Of a DNA stretch of 13,040 bases, positions 7,468-13,040 are shown one piece after another (position 1 is the first letter of the stretch; every line of letters starts with the position of its first letter). Source of the DNA: Spirochaetales bacterium. GTDB taxonomy: Bacteria; Spirochaetota; Spirochaetia; Sphaerochaetales; Sphaerochaetaceae. The translations under genes were made by a program, and so were the position numbers. Under the pieces are notes generated by a model. That model ran no database searches. It was not told where the DNA came from and saw only the letters and a program-made list of their open reading frames with translations. The stretch covers positions 1 through 13,040 of the forward strand of contig JAFVFA010000016.1 in assembly GCA_017475725.1 (NCBI GenBank), read 5' to 3'.

Positions 7468-8132
7468 AAGGGAAGGCATTGATAACAGGCGGAAACTCCA
7501 ATCTGGGGAAAGCCATCAGAAAGGCCTTTGAGGAGAAAGGCTACGAGGTCTATTACACAGTGTCCTCCAAGGATAAGGTTGACGGTCCAAGGGCGATTGC
7601 CATAGACCTGAGGGACGAGAACTCGGTGACCTCAGGGTTGGCGGCCTTCAGTGAGCTGGATGTGCTTGTCAACAATGCCGGGATCTTCACAGAGGGCAGC
7701 CAGGATTCTCTTGGGACCAAACTCTTCGATGAGGTGATGGATCTGAACGTAAGGGGTCTGTTCCTTGCCACAAGGGCCCTTCTTCCGGCCCTGAGAAAGT
7801 GCAACGGCGCCATAGTGAACATCTCCTCAATGAACGCGGTTCACCCGGGGTTCGGAACCACCTCCCACTACGATGCCAGCAAGGGAGCAGTCTCCTCATA
7901 CACCGCATCACTTGCGGCAGAGACGGGCCTGAGGGTAAACGCTGTTGCGCCAGGTCTGATTGACGTCAGCGGACTTAGAGGCTCCGAACTGGAGCGGCAC
8001 TGGAACGGCCATACCGTAAGGAACCGGATGATGGCACCTGAAGAGATTGCGAAGGCTGTGGTCTTCCTTGCCGAAAGCCAGGGCATCTATGGCCAGACCC
8101 TGCTTGTTGACAACGGCTACTGCCTGAGATGA
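7464..8132 (+). CDS. Short-chain dehydrogenase/reductase (SDR) family oxidoreductase
   Basis: A 222-residue classical SDR, slightly short for the family (usually about 250). It has the cofactor motif TGGNSNLG (8-15), NNAG (70-73), a catalytic Asn95, Ser122 within NISS, and the catalytic YxxxK as Tyr136 and Lys140. APGLIDV follows at 162-168 in the place of the usual PG motif. These residues are all present, so it should be an active NAD(P)(H)-dependent alcohol dehydrogenase or ketoreductase. Its ATG overlaps the stop of the cupin gene (ATGA), and AAGGAG sits 5 bases upstream, which indicates translational coupling. It is the last gene of the three-gene unit. Its final 16 bases overlap the end of the oppositely oriented acyltransferase gene. 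The substrate is unknown, but pairing with a Gfo/Idh/MocA enzyme suggests a sugar or polyol route. Confidence 0.92.
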   Translation: MKGKALITGGNSNLGKAIRKAFEEKGYEVYYTVSSKDKVDGPRAIAIDLRDENSVTSGLAAFSELDVLVNNAGIFTEGSQDSLGTKLFDEVMDLNVRGLFLATRALLPALRKCNGAIVNISSMNAVHPGFGTTSHYDASKGAVSSYTASLAAETGLRVNAVAPGLIDVSGLRGSELERHWNGHTVRNRMMAPEEIAKAVVFLAESQGIYGQTLLVDNGYCLR

Positions 8133-9343
8133 TGGCTGTAAAGCTCCTCTGTGGCCAGAGCGAATTTGGTCACTGAGAAGTCGCAGTTCTCCGGATAGAT
8201 GTAGAACGTGTCCTCAAGGGTGTTCAGATCAACGCAGTCCCCGTACTTGCCGAGGTATTCGTACTCGATGTGGCAGGAATACAGCTCAGAGGCCTTCCAT
8301 CTGACCTCATAGTCACTGCCATCGTAATTCCCCTTCAGGGTGAAGCCATCCATGTCATGGACCAGGCGCCCCTTCCCCAATGGAATATACCTGTCCTTCG
8401 GAAGGGTATCCACATGAACATCGCACTCGAAGTGGTATGTCCCGGCCTCAACCTCCTTGCGGACATTGGCCCTCTCCCACTCATACCAGTCAGGGATATG
8501 GGAGAATTCGGTTTTCCCATCAATTGCTGAAAGGCGCCCCAGTTCATCGAGATTCCATCTCTTTCCACACTGTGTACACTCTATCAGGCTATCATGAGAA
8601 GTCATCCTGTACTCCGTGCCGCATGCGGGGCATTGGTAGAGGACCTTGTGCAGCCCCTCTGCCCTCCTGCCGTATCTGACATGGACATTGTTCTGAAGCT
8701 GCCACCTGTAGTCATCATACTGGAACTCCTTCCGTATGGCTTCATTCACCTCCTGCGGGCTGGAGTTCTTCAGCTGTTCCGCAGTGAAGAGGCATTTCAT
8801 CGTGGCCTCTGTACCCTTCACCCCTCTGTCATGGAGGTTCCAGAAGGGCGAGTTGATGTGGTGCCCATGACAGATCAGGGTCACGACCGGAACCTTAAGG
8901 TATTTGGCTACCTTGCCAAGGGAGTCGGGAAGAACGGCTGTGGTACCGCACAGGGAGTAGCGGGCCTCAGGATAGATGGCTGCTATGTCCCCGTTTCCGA
9001 CCACGGTCTTCAGCTGCTTTATCAGGGTTATGTCCCTTGTGAACTTTCTCTTGCAGATGCATCCGATGAAACGCAGGAGCCATTCCCTGTGCAGGTATCC
9101 GTCAATGGCCACCACGTAGTTGACCCTATGAGGGGCCGTGGCTCTTGTAGCCACCTTGAAATCCATGAATGCGTTGTGGTTGCACAGAAGCAGGTACGGA
9201 GGCCTGATGCCATCCATGCCTATCTTCTCAAGTCTGTTGCGGTGGCTTCTCCAGCCGAAGAAGCAGAGAATCCAGATGAGCCATCTGAGATGCATCCTGG
9301 ATATCTTTCTGGACATGTCGAAATGAGGAAACTGTTCAAACAT
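8117..9343 (-). CDS. PlsC-like acyltransferase with zinc ribbon and extra C-terminal domain
   Basis: A 408-residue protein. The N-terminal half (about 45-205) looks like a 1-acyl-glycerol-3-phosphate acyltransferase: NHNAFMD carries the HX4D catalytic pair His56 and Asp61, and YPEARYS (124-130) fits the second substrate-binding motif (normally EGTR-like). A hydrophobic stretch at 19-31 may hold it on the membrane. After about residue 230 there is a zinc ribbon with two CxxC pairs (Cys238/241 and Cys256/259). A further 140 residues of mixed beta-rich sequence follow, which I do not recognise. PlsC proteins are normally about 200-250 residues, so the C-terminal half is an addition. The gene starts 13 bases after the asparaginase stop and has only a weak AGGG ribosome site, so coupled translation is likely. 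The lipid or other acyl acceptor is unknown. Confidence 0.8.
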   Translation of the reverse strand: MFEQFPHFDMSRKISRMHLRWLIWILCFFGWRSHRNRLEKIGMDGIRPPYLLLCNHNAFMDFKVATRATAPHRVNYVVAIDGYLHREWLLRFIGCICKRKFTRDITLIKQLKTVVGNGDIAAIYPEARYSLCGTTAVLPDSLGKVAKYLKVPVVTLICHGHHINSPFWNLHDRGVKGTEATMKCLFTAEQLKNSSPQEVNEAIRKEFQYDDYRWQLQNNVHVRYGRRAEGLHKVLYQCPACGTEYRMTSHDSLIECTQCGKRWNLDELGRLSAIDGKTEFSHIPDWYEWERANVRKEVEAGTYHFECDVHVDTLPKDRYIPLGKGRLVHDMDGFTLKGNYDGSDYEVRWKASELYSCHIEYEYLGKYGDCVDLNTLEDTFYIYPENCDFSVTKFALATEELYSHHLRQ

Positions 9344-9356
9344 AATAATACCCTGT

Positions 9357-10343
9357 CTAGACGATCATATCATGGGAAACAGGGGTGTTGAACAAAATCT
9401 TGGCCTTGTTCATGTCCTTTGTCTGACCAAGTATCCACATGAGCTTTGCAAGGGCAGACTCGCTTGTCATGTCATGGGCCTCAAGGATGTTGGGCTCCTG
9501 CTTGAACCTATGTCCCACCTTGTACAGGCCGAGGTCACTGCCCTCATTCGGGACCTGTGTGGTCATGACGATCAGTGTACCCTTCTCGACAGATGACTTG
9601 ATGTGGGAATAGAACTCGTAGTACTCGGGAAGGCCTCCCACTCCGAAGCACTCGATGACAAGACCGTCATAATGGTCAGTCATGAAACCGAGCACGTCCT
9701 CCGTCATGCCGGGGAAAAGCCTCAGCAGACCAACATTGCTGTTGATGTTGCCGAAGAATCTGACATCTCTGGAGCAGGTCTGCGGGATGAACCAGAACAT
9801 ATGCCCACCCTGGACTCTTGCGACCTCAGGATAGTTCGCGCTCTCGAATGCGGCGAAGCGTTTGGTGTAGTTCTTCCGTGCCCTTGTACCCAAAATGACG
9901 GAACCTGAGAACACAATGAGCACTCCACAGCTATTGGGGTCCGAGGCGCAGATGAATGCGTCTATCAGGTTCCGCCTTGCATCGGAGTCCCCCTGTGCCG
10001 CAGATATCTGTGCACCTGTTATCACAATCGGTTTGGCGCTGTTCTGCACCAGATAGCTCAGACCTGCAGAGGTGTAGGCCATGGTGTCCGTTCCATGGGT
10101 GATCACGAAGCCGTCATACAGCCCGTAGTTACGCTCGATGATCCCAGCTATTGCAAGCCAGTGCTCCGGGCGGATGTTAGTGCTGTCCATGTTGAAGGCC
10201 TGTATGCAGGAAGGACTGCAGAACTCCTTGATCTCAGGCACCCTTTCAAGAAGGTCAGTGCTCGAAAGTGAGGGTGTGAGTCCATCTTCGGTAGGGCTTG
10301 ATGCTATGGTCCCGCCTGTTCCAATCAGTAGAATGCGCTTCAT
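9357..10343 (-). CDS. ansA: Type I (cytoplasmic) L-asparaginase
   Basis: A 328-residue enzyme that should hydrolyse L-asparagine to aspartate and ammonia. Both catalytic signatures are present: GTGGTIAS near the N-terminus (nucleophile Thr12) and THGTDTMAYTSAGLS (Thr85, Asp86). Lys157 in GTRARK fits the conserved active-site lysine. There is no signal peptide, and the length fits the type I bacterial enzymes rather than the secreted type II ones. A related amidase such as the asparaginase-like subunit GatD is less likely because the length matches a single-domain asparaginase. The ATG overlaps the stop of the HAD gene (ATGA), and no Shine-Dalgarno is visible, so translation probably depends on that upstream gene. 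The stop is TAG, in a position giving the normal family length. Confidence 0.92.
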   Translation of the reverse strand: MKRILLIGTGGTIASSPTEDGLTPSLSSTDLLERVPEIKEFCSPSCIQAFNMDSTNIRPEHWLAIAGIIERNYGLYDGFVITHGTDTMAYTSAGLSYLVQNSAKPIVITGAQISAAQGDSDARRNLIDAFICASDPNSCGVLIVFSGSVILGTRARKNYTKRFAAFESANYPEVARVQGGHMFWFIPQTCSRDVRFFGNINSNVGLLRLFPGMTEDVLGFMTDHYDGLVIECFGVGGLPEYYEFYSHIKSSVEKGTLIVMTTQVPNEGSDLGLYKVGHRFKQEPNILEAHDMTSESALAKLMWILGQTKDMNKAKILFNTPVSHDMIV

Positions 10344-11038
10344 GGTCTAGATGATAGCACAATATCCGGAACCTCAGACACATTATGTATCTCATAGTCT
10401 ATCCTCAGATCGGTCGGACGTTCCTTGAAGCCTCTGTTTAACCAGCAGCAGGCTATGCCTGCATTGTTCGCGCCTTTGATGTCAGTGGTCAGGGAGTCAC
10501 CGACCATCAGTACGGAAGAGCGGTCATCGCATCCAATTCTCTGAAGGACTATTTGATAAATTTGCTCTTCAGGCTTCTCAAAACCGATGTCCTCAGATAC
10601 GAATATACCATCAACAATTTTATCTATACCTGAATTCTGGATCTTCTTTCTCTGTGAAGCCCAGACTCCATTGGTGACAAGGTACTGGCCGACACGCCCC
10701 TTGAGAGCGGCCAGCGTCTCCATTGCTCCGTCTATCGGGCAGATGGTGTCACCCAGACGGTCCATGTAGTCGTTGGCGAACTCGGAAGCGATGTCGGTGC
10801 GAAGCCCGAACCGTCCGAGGAACTCGGTGAATCGTCCGACAAGGATCTCGCTCTTTGGCTTCTCTCCCCTCTCGCACATGGTCCACCACTTGTGGTTTAT
10901 CTCAGGATAGACGTCAAGCATTGCATCTGTGCACTCCCCAAGGTTGAAGTCCCTGAAGCAGTTCCTGATGGAGGCCCTCTCCGGCGGACGCGGATCAAGC
11001 AACGTGTTGTCAAGGTCCCATAGGATGTATCTGAACAA
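10340..11038 (-). CDS. HAD-superfamily phosphatase, YjjG-like (possible nucleotidase)
   Basis: A 232-residue HAD hydrolase with all four motifs: WDLDNT (nucleophile Asp8 and Asp10), VTNG (Thr122), FEKP (Lys155) and VGDSLTTD (Asp181, Asp186). The helical cap lies between motifs I and II (about 15-95). The pattern and length resemble YjjG, which dephosphorylates nucleoside monophosphates including damaged pyrimidines. HAD specificity is hard to read from sequence, so other phosphate esters remain possible. The start codon is TTG at 11038: GGGAGGTG lies 7 bases upstream, and the catalytic motif begins only six residues in, so no later start is possible. It is the first gene of a leftward unit with asparaginase and an acyltransferase. 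A functional link between these three is not obvious. Confidence 0.9.
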   Translation of the reverse strand: MFRYILWDLDNTLLDPRPPERASIRNCFRDFNLGECTDAMLDVYPEINHKWWTMCERGEKPKSEILVGRFTEFLGRFGLRTDIASEFANDYMDRLGDTICPIDGAMETLAALKGRVGQYLVTNGVWASQRKKIQNSGIDKIVDGIFVSEDIGFEKPEEQIYQIVLQRIGCDDRSSVLMVGDSLTTDIKGANNAGIACCWLNRGFKERPTDLRIDYEIHNVSEVPDIVLSSRP

Positions 11039-11053
11039 TGGAAAACACCTCCC
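11036..11053 (-). promoter_or_regulatory. Shine-Dalgarno that fixes a TTG start for the HAD gene
   Basis: The minus strand reads GGGAGGTG (11046-11053), seven bases, then TTG (11036-11038). The strong site and ideal spacing support the rare start codon. A TTG start typically lowers translation, which would also lower the coupled asparaginase. Confidence 0.8.
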
Positions 11054-11081
11054 GGATTGAAGTATAGATTGAATTACCTTA

Positions 11082-11105
11082 ATTATACCTGTGGTCCCTT
11101 GTCAA
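11082..11105 (-). promoter_or_regulatory. Possible promoter of the HAD/asparaginase/acyltransferase unit
   Basis: On the minus strand a perfect TATAAT (11082-11087) lies 44 bases upstream of the TTG start. A perfect TTGACA (11100-11105) is also present, but only 12 bases separate the two, against the usual 16-18. Either the -10 box works with a poor -35 box, or an activator is needed. The hexamers are seen directly; their use is inferred. Confidence 0.35.
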
Positions 11106-11127
11106 TTGTCCCCGTCTGGAATAAACT
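11099..11127 (+). promoter_or_regulatory. Possible promoter of the MATE transporter gene
   Basis: TTGTCA (11099-11104, five of six to consensus) and TAAACT (11122-11127, four of six) are separated by 17 bases. Transcription would begin near 11134, almost on the ATG at 11136, which has no Shine-Dalgarno. This would make a leaderless message. The match is modest and could be chance. Confidence 0.3.
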
Positions 11128-11135
11128 CACCAGCA

Positions 11136-12491
11136 ATGGCGTTTCAACTCAGAAAGAATGTGGATTTCACAAAGGGAAACATATACAAGAGCCTCCTGGT
11201 CTTTGCCATTCCCATCATGCTCGGCGAGGTCTTCCAGAATCTGTACCACAGCACAGACTCTGTGGTTCTCGGGAACTTTGCAGGTGATTCCGCATTGGCT
11301 GCCGTCAGCGTCTGCAGCACATTGACGAACCTTCTGGTCGGTTTCTGCAACGGCATGTCGGTTGGTAGCACCGTTGTCGTGGCAAAGGCCTTCGGAGCAG
11401 GAGACAAGAGGAAGCTCGACGAAAGCATAAGGTACACCTATACGTTCGGAGTGATCCTAGGGGCACTGTTCTCGGTGATAGGGATCCTCATAGCTCCGCT
11501 TCTTCTCAGGGTGGTCAACGTCAACGATGACATCTACTCACACGCCCTAGCCTATCTCAGGATCTACATCTCCGGAATGGTCTTCACAGTTGTGTACAAC
11601 AACTCAGCCGGAATTCTCAGAGGCCTTGGGGACATGCACACCCCGTTCATAATACTTCTGGTATCCTGTTCCCTGAACATACTGCTGGATCTCCTTTTCT
11701 GCGCCGTGTTCGATTGGGGCATAGCCGGTGTGGCATGGGCAACAGTCCTTGCGCAGGTGCTGTCCGTTGCAATCAGCTGGCATGTCATCCGCAGGAGAAT
11801 GGGAGTCAGATGCCTGGCGCTCATGGACACAATCAGGAACGGTCGGGCAGTCATCTCCGAGACGCTGGATGTAGGTGTTGCTGCAGGCATCCAGTCGTCG
11901 ATCATATCATTCTCAAACCTGTTCGTGTGGCGCTACATAAACCGCTTCAGCACTCCGGTTGTTGCGGGAGTGGGAATAGGCCAGAGAATAGACAAGTTCG
12001 TGTCCCTCCCGACAACATCCTTCGGAACTGCCATCACAACTTTCGTCGGACAGAACCTTGGTGCCGGCAACAGAGACAGGGTCAAGGAGGGTATACGGGA
12101 TGCCATGGTCCTCTCCATAGGGATCACCGTGGCAGTCGGCATCATAATCTACCCCGGTGTGCCTTATATAGCGGCGATGTTCAACAGAAGCCCTGACGTC
12201 ATAGAGGCCGCAGTCAGCCTGACAAGGATCATGATACCTCTGTACTTTGTGAACAGCATCAGGCAGATAATGGTCGGAGTGCTCAGGGCATTCAAGAAGA
12301 GCCAGCTTGCCACCGCAGCCACTTTGGGTGGAATGGTTGTCATGAGACAGATCTATCTTGCAATCTCGATGTCGATAGTCTCTGATGTGAGACTCGTCTA
12401 CTGGGGATACCCGCTCGGTTGGGTGTTCTCGATGCTTTTCACAGCCATCTGCTACTTCGCGAACAGAAAGAGGATGCTTCAGATCAGCTGA
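11136..12491 (+). CDS. MATE-family multidrug/metabolite efflux transporter
   Basis: A 451-residue inner-membrane protein with about twelve hydrophobic segments in two homologous halves. The N-terminus (KNVDFTKGNIYKSLL, then FAIPIMLGEVFQNLYHSTDS) and the second-half motif GVGIGQRIDKF, followed by FVGQNLGAG, are typical MATE features. Family members export organic cations, drugs or metabolites in exchange for Na+ or H+. The ATG at 11136 is chosen because it leaves a short cytosolic N-terminus of usual length. An in-frame GTG at 11091 would add 15 unlikely residues. A GTG at 11160 is a possible later start. No clear ribosome site is seen before any of them. The gene diverges from the HAD phosphatase, and its last 13 bases overlap the end of the oppositely oriented ECF ATPase gene. 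The substrate is unknown. Confidence 0.92.
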   Translation: MAFQLRKNVDFTKGNIYKSLLVFAIPIMLGEVFQNLYHSTDSVVLGNFAGDSALAAVSVCSTLTNLLVGFCNGMSVGSTVVVAKAFGAGDKRKLDESIRYTYTFGVILGALFSVIGILIAPLLLRVVNVNDDIYSHALAYLRIYISGMVFTVVYNNSAGILRGLGDMHTPFIILLVSCSLNILLDLLFCAVFDWGIAGVAWATVLAQVLSVAISWHVIRRRMGVRCLALMDTIRNGRAVISETLDVGVAAGIQSSIISFSNLFVWRYINRFSTPVVAGVGIGQRIDKFVSLPTTSFGTAITTFVGQNLGAGNRDRVKEGIRDAMVLSIGITVAVGIIIYPGVPYIAAMFNRSPDVIEAAVSLTRIMIPLYFVNSIRQIMVGVLRAFKKSQLATAATLGGMVVMRQIYLAISMSIVSDVRLVYWGYPLGWVFSMLFTAICYFANRKRMLQIS

Positions 12492-13040
12492 GCTGCAACT
12501 GCAGCCGCAAGGGCATCGACACCCATGCCGCAGTCAACATTGCTGAAGCCGGCATGCTCCAAACAGAAGGCCAGGGCCAGTCTCTCAGGCGCCATCTCCC
12601 TGTGCCTCCCAAGGACCTCAATGGGCCTCCCCTTGTCAGCCAGGCAACCGCAGTCAAGAAGCACCATCTCCCTGCAGTTCTCCAGAATGTCGTCCATGTT
12701 ATGGGAAACAAGGACTATGGCCATTCCTTCATGGTTGAGCCGTCTCAGGATGGACATGACAAGGTCGTGTCCCGCCCTGTCAAGTCCTGCGGTGGGTTCA
12801 TCAAGTATCAGCAAATCAGGATCCATTGCAAGCACACCGGCAATGGCCACCCTTCTCTGCTCTCCACCAGACAGGGCAAATGGGGACCTGTCAAGGAAGC
12901 TCTCATCCAGACCGACCATTTCAAGTGCCTCAACAGCCCTGGATCTGGCATCAGAGAGCCCGAGGTTCTTGGGTCCGAACATGACATCCTTCATGACCGT
13001 CTCCTCGAACAGCTGGTGCTCAGGGAACTGGAAGGAGATA
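12479..13040 (-). CDS. ECF transporter ATP-binding protein (EcfA/CbiO type), partial
   Basis: The frame is open to the right edge, so the true start and Walker A lie outside the window; 187 codons are seen. The first visible residues give the Q-loop FQFPEHQLFEETV, a hallmark of ECF/CbiO ATPases, a few residues before the internal Met whose codon begins at 12994. The signature LSGGEQRRVAIAG, Walker B LLILDEPTAGLD and the H-loop VSHNMDD follow in order. The protein ends in an Ala-rich tail, a common end for this family. It should hydrolyse ATP to drive uptake of a vitamin or a metal (cobalt or nickel) with a T component and an S component. Those genes are not in the window; if the operon continues, they would lie either upstream beyond the edge or elsewhere. 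EcfA2 is more likely than EcfA1 from the Q-loop, but I am not certain. Confidence 0.9.
   Translation of the reverse strand, partial: ISFQFPEHQLFEETVMKDVMFGPKNLGLSDARSRAVEALEMVGLDESFLDRSPFALSGGEQRRVAIAGVLAMDPDLLILDEPTAGLDRAGHDLVMSILRRLNHEGMAIVLVSHNMDDILENCREMVLLDCGCLADKGRPIEVLGRHREMAPERLALAFCLEHAGFSNVDCGMGVDALAAAVAAQLI

Noticed and set aside
8117..9359. TAG stops in the acyltransferase and asparaginase genes as possible pyrrolysine codons of a methanogen.
   Set aside because: Both proteins end at normal family length at these codons, and the window has bacterial promoters, a hairpin terminator and bacterial lipid-type acyltransferase. No pylTSBCD genes are present.
8594..9391. A 265-codon open frame on the plus strand.
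   Set aside because: It is antisense to the acyltransferase, which shows HX4D and zinc-ribbon motifs, and it has no recognisable domain.
1..13040. CRISPR arrays, tRNA or rRNA genes, transposases, phage genes and integrase sites.
   Set aside because: No regularly spaced repeats, cloverleaf-like sequence or mobile-element protein motifs were seen. The intergenic regions are all shorter than 140 bases.

Overview
The window looks like chromosomal DNA from an anaerobic bacterium, most likely a gut- or rumen-type member of the Clostridia, with a spirochaete as the main alternative. The evidence is strong Shine-Dalgarno sites, sigma70-like -35/-10 pairs, a hairpin-plus-T-run terminator, a PlsC-like acyltransferase, an ECF-type transporter ATPase and a domain-swapped GH3 glycosidase of the type known from rumen Firmicutes. 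Base composition is near balanced, with heavy use of AGG/AGA (Arg), GGA (Gly) and some ATA (Ile). All three stop codons are used as ordinary stops. The taxonomic call is inference from family resemblance and is not firm. I see no rRNA, tRNA, CRISPR array, transposase, phage gene or attachment site.

Left part (1-5776), minus strand. The window opens inside a cupin-domain protein, probably the N-terminus of an AraC-type regulator. It has its own good promoter, with a 22-bp pseudo-palindrome over the -10 box. Behind it, and transcribed towards it, lies a cytoplasmic GH3 glycosidase whose domains are circularly permuted: alpha/beta sandwich, then FnIII, then TIM barrel. A regulator plus glycosidase pair is a plausible sugar-utilisation unit. 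A clear intrinsic terminator separates the GH3 gene from the upstream 965-residue flavin/iron-sulfur oxidoreductase. That protein has a winged-helix-like and Cys-rich N-terminus, a ferredoxin module, a GltD-like NAD(P)H/FAD core and a second ferredoxin-like module. Its promoter is overlapped by a long inverted repeat.

Middle part (5914-8132), plus strand. This is a tight three-gene unit: a Gfo/Idh/MocA dehydrogenase, a DUF985-type cupin and a short-chain dehydrogenase. It suggests a small-molecule, perhaps sugar or polyol, oxidoreduction route whose substrate cannot be named from sequence.

Right-middle part (11038-8117), minus strand. This is a second tight unit: a YjjG-like HAD phosphatase (TTG start), a type I asparaginase (ATGA overlap) and a PlsC-like acyltransferase with a zinc ribbon (13-nt gap). 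Its 3' end overlaps the end of the plus-strand unit by 16 bp.

Right part. A MATE-family exporter (plus strand) diverges from the HAD gene. It ends convergently, with a 13-bp overlap, against the C-terminal two thirds of an ECF transporter ATPase that runs off the right edge. Most of the window reads as ordinary metabolic and transport genes. The less usual items are the modular 965-residue oxidoreductase, the operator-like repeats and the zinc-ribbon acyltransferase. I found no convincing evidence of a wholly new system.
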